From the NCBI GenBank assembly GCA_029862045.1, contig JAOTYE010000005.1, forward strand, positions 1 through 64,000: a stretch of 64,000 bases of DNA, written 5' to 3'. The stretch's first letter is position 1; each line of letters opens with the position of its first letter. Made by a program: the position numbers and the translations under genes. Below are positions 54,874 to 63,695 of the stretch, in pieces. The DNA comes from Gammaproteobacteria bacterium. Lineage in GTDB: Bacteria > Pseudomonadota > Gammaproteobacteria > Steroidobacterales > Woeseiaceae. The notes beneath the pieces were generated by a model that worked only from the letters and a program-made list of their open reading frames with translations, did not search any database and was not told where the DNA came from.

Positions 54874-55227
54874 CTAACCCCACCCGATCTCGTCGAGATG
54901 ATCGTCATCGATGCCGAAGTAATGGGCGATTTCATGAATCAGCGTCCTGACGATTTCGTCGCGGAGTTGATTCGGGGGAAGGCCCAGTTCCAGGTGTGGG
55001 CGACGGAAAACATAGATGACGTCCGGCAACTCGCCCGCGTAGTCCACACCACGCTCCGATAGCGGCAGACCAATGTAAAGACCGAGCAAGCCCTGTCTTT
55101 CGGGGTCATGTTCCTCGTCGGGCTCGTCGATCACGAGCACCTCGACGTTGTCCAATGCGTCATGCACCCAATCAGGCAGGCTGTCGATGGCTTCTCGGAT
55201 AACATCTTCGAATTGGCTGTGGTTCAT
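54874..55227 (-). CDS. Small zinc metallopeptidase-like protein (DUF1025)
   Basis: A 117-residue protein starting MNHSQFEDVIREAIDSLPDW. The zincin motif is HEIAHYFGIDDDHLDEIGW, with both His and the Glu of HExxH and the downstream His and Asp. The preceding NQLRDEIVRTLIHE is typical of this family, sometimes called minimal zincins. It is probably cytosolic; the substrate is unknown. The ATG at 55227 matches the family start. The stop codon lies at the very edge of the type 1 repeat, so the repeat may supply the gene end. Confidence 0.85.
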   Translation of the reverse strand: MNHSQFEDVIREAIDSLPDWVHDALDNVEVLVIDEPDEEHDPERQGLLGLYIGLPLSERGVDYAGELPDVIYVFRRPHLELGLPPNQLRDEIVRTLIHEIAHYFGIDDDHLDEIGWG

Positions 55228-55329
55228 GATTTCGGAGCCAGAGTGCAATCGAGCCTGCAGTGTAGCGCAGTCACTCGGTTACGAATCTCTCGTTTGGCAC
55301 GATCAGGTGATTTTTCCGCTTTCTTGATT

Positions 55330-55363
55330 TGGCGGTGCGGCGAGTCGTGAGCAGAGGACGCTC
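55330..55363 (+). repeat. Type 2 repeat copy J
   Basis: TGGCGGTGCGGCGAGTCG then TGAGCAGAGGACGCTC. It lies 67 bp before a further copy (K), the only tandem pair in the array; the module between them is empty. Confidence 0.65.
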
Positions 55364-55396
55364 TTCGTTTCCGTACCGGCTGTTTGCAGGGGCCAC

Positions 55397-55430
55397 CGGC
55401 GGTCGGCGAGTCCTGCGCCGGCGATGCTCT
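55397..55430 (+). repeat. Type 2 repeat copy K
   Basis: CCGGCGGTCGGCGAGTCC then TGCGCCGGCGATGCTC. The opening T is lost, but GGCGAGTCC and GATGCTC are kept. It lies 37 bp from the 3' end of the NlpE-like gene. Confidence 0.6.
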
Positions 55431-55466
55431 GTCGCAGACCCTGGGCACAGGGGACCCAATGCCCTG

Positions 55467-56132
55467 TTAACAGGCCCCACTCGCTTTGACGGTAATAAAT
55501 CGCTCGATCGTCAACGATTTCGCCGCGCCATCATCCGACCACGAAAACTGGCCTTCGAGCTCGACATAGGTGGGCTCACCTTGCGCACCGACGCTCCGAT
55601 ATTGATGCAGAAATCGCGCGAAGTCACCGCCTTCATTTACAGGGACCACGAACCCCGTCAAGCATTCTGTGAACGATGCGCTATCGCCGTGCATTTGCAT
55701 CATTCCCGCCATCCTGATTCTTGCCGAGAATATTGGCGCCACAGGGTCGCGGTTCAGCCGATGCTCGAGATCCGATACGGTGAACATCACGAGTGTGTCC
55801 CGATCCGGGCGCGTAAACGTGCGATCTGGGCCAGCTCCCTTGAGCACGACCACACCATCGCCGGCGATCCAGCTCCAGCGGCCGAGGGCGTATGTATTCA
55901 TAGCCTCGCGACCGTTACGGCCGGGATATCGCTGCCGGAAAAAGAAGCGGCTATCGGAACGAAGCCAAAGGGTCGTCTCGATACCAGGACAGTCTTCGCA
56001 GGGAAACAGCCCCGCATAGACGCCAGGCAGCGAAGTATCCGGCAACTCTGCAGGGGAGTCACTAACGCGTTCGTCGCTGCAGCCGCCGACCACAACAAGG
56101 ACTATGAGTATCAGAAGGCGATTCAAGGACAT
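55467..56132 (-). CDS. NlpE-like lipoprotein
   Basis: A 221-residue lipoprotein. The signal is LLILIVLVVVGGC and the mature start is SDERV. LPGVYAGLFPCEDCPGIETT is the NlpE N-terminal CxxC motif. It continues with LWLRSDSRFFFRQRYPG and a heat-shock-HslJ-like or META-type region (GRWSWIAGDGVVVLKGAGPD). NlpE reports envelope and copper stress to the Cpx system in enterics; no Cpx genes are near. The second half, with ECLTGFVVPVNEGGDFARFL, is not the NlpE C-terminal domain. It is the only gene between repeats K and 56545. Confidence 0.75.
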   Translation of the reverse strand: MSLNRLLILIVLVVVGGCSDERVSDSPAELPDTSLPGVYAGLFPCEDCPGIETTLWLRSDSRFFFRQRYPGRNGREAMNTYALGRWSWIAGDGVVVLKGAGPDRTFTRPDRDTLVMFTVSDLEHRLNRDPVAPIFSARIRMAGMMQMHGDSASFTECLTGFVVPVNEGGDFARFLHQYRSVGAQGEPTYVELEGQFSWSDDGAAKSLTIERFITVKASGAC

Positions 56133-56544
56133 CGATGTCTAACCTGCTCAAGTGTGCGACCGGGATCGTTGATTCACGCATTGGTATGCCGAAATTGTAG
56201 CCTGTCTCGTGCTGCAAGATGGACATCGCTTGGGTAGCCTCTGATCACGCCATGTTTCCGATTCGTGATTACAACCCACACCTGTCCGTACCCTGGGTTA
56301 CTTACGGGATCGTGGCCATCAACGTCACCGTATGAATATTCCTGCAGGGTATGGGCAGCGAGCCAACGCTGTCGGGCTCCATTTGTAGGCTCGGGCTGAT
56401 TCCGGCCGATTTGCTCGGCACATTGCCTGCGGAGACCCGAACGATTGCGGCAGCATCCCTACTACGGCTGGCGGCGTCGCTCGCCCACCCGCAACTGGCG
56501 CAGGATTGATCGACGCTAAAAACACCCGTGAGACTCTGACTGTC
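56133..56544. other. Intergenic stretch without a convincing gene
   Basis: About 410 bp between the NlpE-like gene start and the next type 1 repeat. It should hold the NlpE promoter (leftward). A 52-codon frame at 56351-56509 (MGSEPTLSGSICRLGLIPAD) has only a weak ribosome-binding site and no known relative. It may be a decayed cassette. Confidence 0.3.
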
Positions 56545-56722
56545 TGGCGGAGAGGGTGGGATTGATTCGGATCGCCTTGGGGCGATCCTCACCCTTACGG
56601 GGCGCACTTCTTGCATCCAAACGCTACGCGTCTAGTGAGTCGCATGCTTCGCGGGCTCCTCGCCAACTGGCGTCTGCGGCGTTGTGTTGATCGTACAGAA
56701 CTCTGCATCCTCAACCGCACTC
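56545..56722 (-). repeat. Type 1 tRNA-Ser-like repeat, long copy 2
   Basis: Starts with the exact 19-nt tRNA-Ser end, TGGCGGAGAGGGTGGGATT. Then come hairpins ATCGCCTTGGGGCGAT and others, AAACGCTACGCGTCTAGTGA, and the end CTCTGCATCCTCAACCGCAC. About 178 bp and roughly 85% identical to 54693-54873. It is followed within 20 bp by the remnant of a TolB-TPR gene. Confidence 0.8.
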
Positions 56723-56743
56723 GAAGCACACGTCGCAAGCACG

Positions 56744-56907
56744 GACTGCGTCGATGTTTCACGTCTCGTGTACTCGGCGCACTTGGGCTCTTCGAGTTCT
56801 GGACGGCGACCGGTAGATGGCCAGACTGCGTCAACGAAGTCCCCTACGATTTCAAAGACGAGTGCGCAAAAGCACAACATATCCCGAAAGATGATTTCGG
56901 GTTTTGA
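56744..56907 (+). pseudogene. C-terminal remnant of a TolB-TPR paralogue, with internal deletion
   Basis: The DNA matches the gene at 41430 in two blocks. The first reads CVDVSRLVYSAHLG (full gene: GVDVSRLVYSAHLGL). The second, in another frame, reads LGLFEFWTATGRWPDCVNEV, then PYDFKDECAKAQHI and PKDDFGF. Between them about 60 codons are missing. The join lies at TTGGGCTCTTCGA, which resembles both HLGLVDE and RLGLVEY coding sequences in the full gene, so a deletion between short repeats is likely. Not functional. Confidence 0.75.
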
Positions 56908-56925
56908 AAGGAGTTCCGGCAGCTG

Positions 56926-58776
56926 CTAATTAGTCGACGTTGCTATCCAGTTGCGTACCGTGGTTTCGATAAACGGTAATGGCGCCGATGCGACGTCAAG
57001 TACTTGTTGATTGAAGTCACGTATATCGAACGCGTCGCCAAGTGCTTGTCTAGCTTCGTCGCGAAGCGCAAGAATCTTCAATTGGCCGAGCTTGTAGCCC
57101 AGCGCCTGCGCCGGCCACACGACGTATCGTTCGATTTCGGATGTAGCTGTAGCCTCATCCAAACCTTCGACATCGATCATGTATTCAATCGCCTCCTCGC
57201 GGCTCCACTTTTTCGCGTGCATTCCCGTATCCGTGACGAGGCGAACCGCACGGTGCAGCTCGGCCTGCAAACGACCGAGATCGCCATAAGGATCGTCCGC
57301 ATACATACCCATCTCGGCCGCCAGCCGCTCGGAATAGAGCGCCCAACCTTCGCCACTGGTGTTTGACCACAACGCTTTTAGAAGCGGTGGCACCTCCAAC
57401 TCCATCGCCGTTGCACCGTCCAGATGATGTCCTGGCACAGCCTCGTGATAGCTCAACGTCGGCAACGTCCAGCTCGGATGCAATGCGGTATCACGGAGGT
57501 TAATGAAATAATAGCCGGGCCGTGAACCGTCCGGCGCAGGATTGTTGTAATATCCGATGGGCGCGGAAGCCTGACTGAACTCGGGAACCATGCGTACCTC
57601 GACCTTGTGCTTTGGCAGCCTGCGGAACCAGTTGGGCAACTCGGCATACATGCCATCAACCTGCGCGCGCACATCGTTCAGCAGTTTCTCCTTGCCTTCG
57701 GCGTCGTTGGCGTACAGAAATCGCGGCTCGACATTGAGCTGTTGCATGCGTTCACCAACAGTTCCTTCTTTGTATCCTTCAGATCGCAGTATCTGGTCCA
57801 TTTCCCGTGTAATGCGGTTAACCTCATCGAGGCCTTTGCGATGAACATCGTCAGCCGACGCGTTCGAGTCCGTCATGTGCCGGATCATCGCAGCATAAAG
57901 TGCCTCACCATTTGGTAGTCGCCACACGCCGGCATCGTGCGGTGCGGACGCTTTGATCTCGCCCATATAATCGGCAATTCGTTGGTAAGCCGGTATCACG
58001 TCAGCGTCGATAATCTTCAATGCGCGATCGGTATATGCCTGGGCATTCTCAATCCCTGCCTCCTCCAGCCTCTCTGCGAACGACAGGTACATCGCATTTT
58101 GACCTGCCGCAGGCTCGATAAATGCTTCAACCACTGCCAGCGACTTCTCGACGATGAAGTCCGGAGGAATAGCACCCTGCTGTACACCATGCCGATAACT
58201 TTCGAGCGCTCCGTCGAGCGCATCTCCGACGCTTGCGAGCCGCACAAGATACGCCTCAGCTTCTTCCGCATTGGTCACCGGCTGTTGCGAATTCAGAAAA
58301 TTGGGGATGTCGACAGTCGGACCGGAGTTCTGAACGATTGCATACGGTATAAACCACATCGTCCATGCGCCCGCGGTCGTGCCATAGTCCACCACACGTG
58401 ACGGCGACAGCGCACCCTCGAACAGTGTCGTGAGCACCGCGTGCGTGCGTCGTCTGTCCGGGCCCAATGCCTCTGAGTCAATTGACTTCAATTGTGCTAG
58501 TACTTCTTCGAGCGCACGGTTGCGAGCCATATTTCCCTCGACCGATCGATCCATCATCCTGTGACCGGTACCCGGGACAATATCCTCAGATAAACCAAGC
58601 TGCGTCGCGGCCTCTGGGACATGAGAAAAATACGCCGTCGTCATTTTCTGTACCGCTGCATCAAACAGCTCGTTCCGCAGCTGTCCCTCTGCAGCCGTTG
58701 GTGTTACATCTTCTGTCGGCCCACAGGCTGTCAGTAAAACGAGTGCGCCGACGATCGCACCAACTTTCAATCTCAT
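56926..58776 (-). CDS. DUF885 family lipoprotein
   Basis: A 616-residue protein with a lipoprotein signal (MRLKVGAIVGALVLLTAC). The DUF885 fold is marked by GTGHRMMDRSVEGNMARNRA, TLSYHEAVPGHHLDGATAME (HExxxxH metal site), ALWSNTSGEGWALYSERLAA and the end VASAPLPFIETTVRNWI. Members resemble M32/M3-like metallopeptidases; many are predicted secreted hydrolases with uncharacterised substrates. The ATG at 58776 is the correct start; a longer open frame reads into the tRNA. It is the array module next to the tRNA-Ser gene. Confidence 0.88.
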   Translation of the reverse strand: MRLKVGAIVGALVLLTACGPTEDVTPTAAEGQLRNELFDAAVQKMTTAYFSHVPEAATQLGLSEDIVPGTGHRMMDRSVEGNMARNRALEEVLAQLKSIDSEALGPDRRRTHAVLTTLFEGALSPSRVVDYGTTAGAWTMWFIPYAIVQNSGPTVDIPNFLNSQQPVTNAEEAEAYLVRLASVGDALDGALESYRHGVQQGAIPPDFIVEKSLAVVEAFIEPAAGQNAMYLSFAERLEEAGIENAQAYTDRALKIIDADVIPAYQRIADYMGEIKASAPHDAGVWRLPNGEALYAAMIRHMTDSNASADDVHRKGLDEVNRITREMDQILRSEGYKEGTVGERMQQLNVEPRFLYANDAEGKEKLLNDVRAQVDGMYAELPNWFRRLPKHKVEVRMVPEFSQASAPIGYYNNPAPDGSRPGYYFINLRDTALHPSWTLPTLSYHEAVPGHHLDGATAMELEVPPLLKALWSNTSGEGWALYSERLAAEMGMYADDPYGDLGRLQAELHRAVRLVTDTGMHAKKWSREEAIEYMIDVEGLDEATATSEIERYVVWPAQALGYKLGQLKILALRDEARQALGDAFDIRDFNQQVLDVASAPLPFIETTVRNWIATSTN

Positions 58777-58799
58777 CTTGACCCCCGGTATTGCCTTAG

Positions 58800-58893
<94 letters not shown>

Positions 58894-59072
58894 ACTCGCT
58901 ACAATTTTTAATACAGGCGCCTGGTGGCGCCAGCACAGCTGAGTAGCGTAACCTAATCGCTGACTTCACACACGCACAACTAATGACAAAACGCGTGTTA
59001 TGAAGATCGTCAGGATGATGACGCGCACCAAACAGGATAATCCATGACCGCTCGCCGAAGTGACGCAAGATA

Positions 59073-60296
59073 ATGGCACAACATGTAATTTTTGCGGCGC
59101 CCTTTTTCATGGACGCGACCCTACGCTTCCTTCGCGGCGCCAGCCGCCTGCTGGATGTTGCACTGACCGTCGTCAGTCAGGACCCCGAGGAATGCATGCC
59201 GGCTGACCTTCGCTCCCGGATAGCCGGGCATTGGCACGTCGCCGATGCACTCGATCCCCAGCAGCTGGTCGATGCCGCGCGGCAGCTTGAAGGCCAATTT
59301 GGCAAAGCAGTGGCCTACATCGCGGCACTCGAGCAGCTGCAAGTACCGCTGGCGTTGGCCAGGGAAGCGCTTGGCATCGACGGTCTGTCGCCGACAGCCG
59401 CGAGAAACTTTCGCGACAAGTCACGTATGAAGGATGTGTTGCGGGCGGCCGGAGTCCCCTGTGCCCGGCACGCGCTTGTCGGCGACTGCGCATCGGCGGA
59501 GTCGTTTACCGAGTGCGTCGGCTTTCCGGTGGTTGTGAAGCCTCCCGAGGGCGCCGGCGGCAAAGCCACCTTCAGACTCGATCGACCGCAGGATCTCAGA
59601 CAATGGCTGCAGCGTTATCCGCCAAATCCGGGCCACCCGACGTTGTTCGAGGAATTCGTGCGCGGCACGGAACACTCATTCGACAGTGTTTTTGTTGACG
59701 GCCGGCCCGTTTGGCATTCGATATCCAGATACATGCCGTCGCCGCTGGAAGTCCTCGAAAATGACTGGATACAGTGGTGTGTCCTGCTGCCTCGTGACAT
59801 CGAAGGCGCCGAATTCGACCCGATTCGCGAATCAGGGTTCGCGGCCATTGAGGCACTTGGGCTGCAAACCGGGCTGAGTCACATGGAGTGGTTTCGGCTC
59901 GCCGACGGCAGCATCGCCATCTCTGAGGTCGGCGCTCGCCCTCCCGGGGCGCAGATTTCTACATTGTTATCGTATGCTCACGACATCGACCTTTACGAGG
60001 CGTGGCCACGTTTGATGGTATTTGGAGAATTCGACCCGCCGAGTCGCGAGTATGCGGCCGGTGCGGCGTACATTCGCGGACAGGGCCGCGGCCGCGTCCG
60101 CGACATCACCGGCCTCGACGAAGTCCAGCGTCGCTTTGGCTCAATCGTCGTCGAGGCAAAACTTCCGCTCGAGGGCCAGCCACCGAGCGACAGCTACGAA
60201 GGTGACGGCTACATCATTGTGCGCCACCCGGATACCGACGTCGTGCAGCATGCGCTGCAGCAAATCGTCAGTATCATTCGCGTGGAACTCCAGTGA
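59073..60296 (+). CDS. ATP-grasp carboxylate-amine ligase 1
   Basis: A 407-residue ligase. The ATP-grasp core is visible: NFRDKSRMKDVLRAAGVPCA, GFPVVVKPPEGAGGKATFRL (Lys and glycine loop), LFEEFVRGTEHSFDSVFVDG, and the metal-binding end LADGSIAISEVGARPPGAQI. The family joins a carboxylate to an amine via an acyl phosphate. The N-terminal 110 residues form a Rossmann-like preATP domain starting MAQHVIFAAPFFMDATLRFL. It starts 180 bp from the tRNA-Ser gene (divergent) and overlaps the next gene by 4 bp. It is the first gene of a five-gene operon. Confidence 0.88.
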   Translation: MAQHVIFAAPFFMDATLRFLRGASRLLDVALTVVSQDPEECMPADLRSRIAGHWHVADALDPQQLVDAARQLEGQFGKAVAYIAALEQLQVPLALAREALGIDGLSPTAARNFRDKSRMKDVLRAAGVPCARHALVGDCASAESFTECVGFPVVVKPPEGAGGKATFRLDRPQDLRQWLQRYPPNPGHPTLFEEFVRGTEHSFDSVFVDGRPVWHSISRYMPSPLEVLENDWIQWCVLLPRDIEGAEFDPIRESGFAAIEALGLQTGLSHMEWFRLADGSIAISEVGARPPGAQISTLLSYAHDIDLYEAWPRLMVFGEFDPPSREYAAGAAYIRGQGRGRVRDITGLDEVQRRFGSIVVEAKLPLEGQPPSDSYEGDGYIIVRHPDTDVVQHALQQIVSIIRVELQ

Positions 60297-61237
60297 ATTC
60301 GAAAATGCCACTACGACTGCTCCTCGGACCGCAGCGCCCGATCGTTAACCTTGACAGTGCTGTGGCGCGATCCGGCATTGGTGATGGTCCGATCGGCGTC
60401 ATATCGGCGGCGTGGCAGGAAGCCGAGGGCGATATCGATGATGTCCAGCGCCTGGTGCTAAACCCTCTTTTTGACCTGCGCATTTATGAGAGAACGGAGG
60501 AGCTGTTTGCCGCGGACAAACGCCTGCACGAAGCGTATCGACTGCGACAGGATCGGCTCAAGGAGCAGCAGCGTTTGTATCGTATGCGTCTCAGGCATCT
60601 TATGGTCGCAGCTCGACAGACTTTGCGCACGGAGGGCGAACCGGCCGTCGTGGCAGCCGAACGCCGTCACGCAATTTCACAATTGCGCGCGCTCGATCGG
60701 CATCACCTTGGCCAGATAGAAAAGGTACACGCTCGATTCGACAGCGTATTTACCGCAGACTCGCACGCGCTCCTGTCTGAGTACACTGCTGCAATCGAGG
60801 ACGAACTATCGCGTTTCAAAACCGTCCTTATCACCGGCGGTAATGTAGTCGTGCTGATGAATCGGCTGCGCCTGTTCGGGCTCGATCGACTACTGCAGCG
60901 AAAAAACATTATCGCCTGGTCTGCCGGGGCGATGGTGCTTTGTGACCACATCGTACTCTTCCACGATCGTATGCCGCAGGGCCGCCGCGATCCGGAGATC
61001 GTCGACGAAGGCATGGGCTTGCTGCCGTCAATCGTGTTGCTGCCGGACGCAAAGGGACGATTACGGGCAAAAGACCTGGTGCGCGTCAAGCTGCTTAGTC
61101 GGCGTTTTGCACCAGCTTCCTGCATGACCCTGGACAACGGCTCGCTGCTGCTGTTCGAGAGCGAGACACTGCGCGACAGCGAAGCGGCTAAGCGTATTAC
61201 TCGTAACGGAAGTTTCAAGCGAGTGCGCGCGGCGTGA
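60293..61237 (+). CDS. S51/cyanophycinase-like serine hydrolase-fold protein
   Basis: A 314-residue protein of class I glutaminase-like fold. The nucleophile elbow is NIIAWSAGAMVLCDHIVLF (SAGA as in peptidase E and cyanophycinase), preceded by VLITGGNVVVLMNRL. A central roughly 100-residue charged helical segment (LRQDRLKEQQRLYRMRLRH) is unusual for S51. These enzymes cut Asp-X or isopeptide bonds. It starts with GTG overlapping the upstream stop, and its own end overlaps the next gene, showing translational coupling. In this operon it may trim or recycle the product of the ATP-grasp ligases. That role is inference. Confidence 0.75.
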   Translation: MNSKMPLRLLLGPQRPIVNLDSAVARSGIGDGPIGVISAAWQEAEGDIDDVQRLVLNPLFDLRIYERTEELFAADKRLHEAYRLRQDRLKEQQRLYRMRLRHLMVAARQTLRTEGEPAVVAAERRHAISQLRALDRHHLGQIEKVHARFDSVFTADSHALLSEYTAAIEDELSRFKTVLITGGNVVVLMNRLRLFGLDRLLQRKNIIAWSAGAMVLCDHIVLFHDRMPQGRRDPEIVDEGMGLLPSIVLLPDAKGRLRAKDLVRVKLLSRRFAPASCMTLDNGSLLLFESETLRDSEAAKRITRNGSFKRVRAA

Positions 61238-62370
61238 ACCCGACACTCCGCAAACTGCTCCGCAAGGGCACGCCGGAGCCGGTCGACATCGATGCCCTGA
61301 TCGGAGAGCTGGACTTTCCGCTCGTAGACGGTCCGGACGTCACGTTCGTCTTCCGCGGCACGGCTGACGAAGTCTACCTGCGCTGCTGGATTTCCGGTTT
61401 GGATACGGCACAGCCATTTCAGGCATTGCCCGGCACCGACCTTTGGGCGACAACCATCGAGCTACCGAAGGGATCGCGAATTGAATACAAGTTCGAAGTT
61501 ATTGCAGGCGGCGCAAGGGAGCTCATTCTCGATCCGTTGAACGATGTAATTGCACACGATCCGTTCGGCTCGAACTCGGTCTGCCAGGGCTATGGCTACG
61601 TACGACCGGAGTGGACATTGCATGATCCACTGGCCCGCGTGGGCTCGTTGCAGAGTCTCCGGGTCGACAGCAGCGTGTTCCAGGAATCCCGTGAGGTACA
61701 GGTGTACTTGCCGGCGACGTTTCGCAGCAACCGTCGTTATCCGTTGCTTATCGTGCACGACGGTGTCGACTATTTGCGCTACGCCGATCTCAAGGCCGTG
61801 CTGGACAATCTCACACACAGACTGGAAATACCGTCCATTATCGCCGCATTGATTCAGTCGCCTGATCGACTCAAGGAGTACGGTGGCGATGACCGCCATG
61901 CCGCGTTCCTCGTCGACGATCTGCTGCCTTTCATGAACGAAGCCTACCCGCTGCTCGGCGGGGCCGATGCACGATGTCTGATGGGAGCCAGTTTCGGCGG
62001 CGTAGCGGCACTGCACGCGGCATGGCGCTTTCCCGAGCAGTTTGGTTCACTGCTGCTGCAATCCGGCTCCTTCGCATTCAGCGACCTCGGACGCCATCGT
62101 CGCGGACCGGTTTTCGATCCGGTTGTACGGTTCATGAATGAGTTTCGCGAGCACCCCGGCCGTCCGGCAGACCGCATATTCATGAGCTGCGGTATGTATG
62201 AGTCGCTGATCTATGAGAACCGCTCGCTGGTACCGCATCTGCAGGCGCAAGGTATGGAACTGCGCTTCGAGGAAGCGCGCGATGCACACAATTGGGAAAA
62301 CTGGCGTGACCGCCTGCGCATCGGGCTGTCGTGGTTGATGCCCGGGCCGGCATGGATGGTGTACGAATGA
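61234..62370 (+). CDS. Esterase with N-terminal CBM48/Ig-like domain (Fes/EstD-type)
   Basis: A 378-residue alpha/beta hydrolase. About residues 20-110 resemble the beta domain found before Fes/IroD-type esterases (VTFVFRGTADEVYLRCWISG, IELPKGSRIEYKFEVI). The hydrolase part has LLIVHDGVDYLRYADLKAVL, the nucleophile in CLMGASFGGVAALHAAWRF, and a final His in DAHNWENWRDRL. Fes esterases open trilactone siderophores, but no siderophore genes are near, so the substrate is open. It starts at a GTG overlapping the upstream gene by 4 bp. It is the third gene of the operon. Confidence 0.85.
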   Translation: MNPTLRKLLRKGTPEPVDIDALIGELDFPLVDGPDVTFVFRGTADEVYLRCWISGLDTAQPFQALPGTDLWATTIELPKGSRIEYKFEVIAGGARELILDPLNDVIAHDPFGSNSVCQGYGYVRPEWTLHDPLARVGSLQSLRVDSSVFQESREVQVYLPATFRSNRRYPLLIVHDGVDYLRYADLKAVLDNLTHRLEIPSIIAALIQSPDRLKEYGGDDRHAAFLVDDLLPFMNEAYPLLGGADARCLMGASFGGVAALHAAWRFPEQFGSLLLQSGSFAFSDLGRHRRGPVFDPVVRFMNEFREHPGRPADRIFMSCGMYESLIYENRSLVPHLQAQGMELRFEEARDAHNWENWRDRLRIGLSWLMPGPAWMVYE

Positions 62371-62448
62371 CGGCCAGTGGGCCGGGCACCACCGCGTGTT
62401 CGCCTATACTATAGGTCAAGACCGCTTACTAATAAGGATACTAAGAAG

Positions 62449-63693
62449 GTGGCGCACAAAACACGACGAATCGGCCTGTCGCTGGGGGCTGATATTTGCT
62501 GGCCCATTTGCTACGAGGGCCTGTTAAAGGAACTCGATCTGACCATACCGGACGGAAACGATACGTTGGCGTTCGAGGTCGAGCGGGTGCTCATCGAACC
62601 GTTCGATCTGCAACAGCCGTGCAAATACGACGTTGTTATCGATCGGCTGACGCACTGGTATCACACCTCACGCGAATGGATTAAGAAAGCCATCCTCATG
62701 GACGACCTCTACGTGTTCAATAATCCGTGGACGTTGCAATCGATGGAGAAGCTGACGACCTATTGCGCGATGATGCGACTCGGGTTGCCCGTGCCGGCTA
62801 CCTGGCTGCTTCCACCCAAGTCTTATGCAGAGTCGCCGGATCTGCAGTCAACACTGAAGCGCTACGCGAAGCTGTTTGACCTTGGCGAGATTGGCGATCA
62901 GGTCGGCTACCCATTATTCATGAAACCCTACGATGGTGGCGGCTGGGTGGGCGTCTCGGCGATCAAGGATCAGGATTCGTTGCGCGCCGCCTACAATACG
63001 AGCGGCACGCAGGTGATGCATCTGCAGAAAGGAGTCGTCCCGTTCGAAGGCTTCGTCCGCTGCGTTGGCCTTGGCCCCCAGTTCCGCTGTGTCAATTATG
63101 ATCCGGACGCGCCACTGCACGACCGCTATCGGACGGATGTCGACTTCCTGTCGGCAGAGGACGAGCAGCGCCTGAGCGATGTAACGATGGTGATCAACGC
63201 GTTTTTCGGCTGGGATTTCAACTCCTGCGAGTCGTTGCTGAGCGATGGCGTATGGCACCCGATCGATTTCGCCAACGCCTGTCCCGATTCGCAGGTGACC
63301 TCGCTGCATTTTCACTTTCCGTGGCTGATCAAGGCGAATCTGCGCTGGTCCATCTTCTGTGCGGCGACCAAGCGGAACATGAGTACGAATCTCAACTGGC
63401 GCGAGTACTATGACGTCGCCGGCGAAGACAAGCCGTTCGAGGACAAGCTCGCAGACTATGTGCGAATTGCGCGGCGGCGATTCGATACCGACCGCTTCGA
63501 GGAATTTTGCGACCGTCACCTGGGGCATCTGGACGAAGTTGCACTCCATTATTTCGCGACGGAGCCCGTCAGGGATGCGATCAGAGAAAAGGTTGAGGCG
63601 CTGTATCCGGACCACGAGCACGATGACTTCACCGAGTTGTTCTGGGACCGGATCCAACACTGGCGGCAGCTCGAAGGCGCTGCGGGTCCCTAG
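62449..63693 (+). CDS. ATP-grasp carboxylate-amine ligase 2
   Basis: About 414 residues. ATP-grasp signs: EKLTTYCAMMRLGLPVPATW, GYPLFMKPYDGGGWVGVSAI and GVWHPIDFANACPDSQVTSL, with the metal-binding Asp/Asn. It differs clearly from ligase 1, so the two probably attach different partners. A helical C-terminal extension (about 330-414) ends DDFTELFWDRIQHWRQLEG. The start is the GTG at 62449, with AAGGA 10 nt upstream; the frame opens 24 codons earlier without a start signal. It is the fourth gene; the next begins 2 bp after its stop. Confidence 0.85.
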   Translation: MAHKTRRIGLSLGADICWPICYEGLLKELDLTIPDGNDTLAFEVERVLIEPFDLQQPCKYDVVIDRLTHWYHTSREWIKKAILMDDLYVFNNPWTLQSMEKLTTYCAMMRLGLPVPATWLLPPKSYAESPDLQSTLKRYAKLFDLGEIGDQVGYPLFMKPYDGGGWVGVSAIKDQDSLRAAYNTSGTQVMHLQKGVVPFEGFVRCVGLGPQFRCVNYDPDAPLHDRYRTDVDFLSAEDEQRLSDVTMVINAFFGWDFNSCESLLSDGVWHPIDFANACPDSQVTSLHFHFPWLIKANLRWSIFCAATKRNMSTNLNWREYYDVAGEDKPFEDKLADYVRIARRRFDTDRFEEFCDRHLGHLDEVALHYFATEPVRDAIREKVEALYPDHEHDDFTELFWDRIQHWRQLEGAAGP

Positions 63694-63695
63694 CC

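Noticed and set aside
35884-55430. CRISPR array
   Set aside because: Repeats are imperfect, far apart (0.07-4 kb) and separated by genes; no cas genes are present.
55329-56237. 302-codon plus-strand ORF
   Set aside because: It is antisense to the NlpE-like lipoprotein gene and its translation is low-complexity and Arg-rich with no family likeness.
56351-56509. 52-codon ORF before the 56545 repeat
   Set aside because: Weak ribosome-binding site, no known relative, short; kept only as a remark in the intergenic entry.
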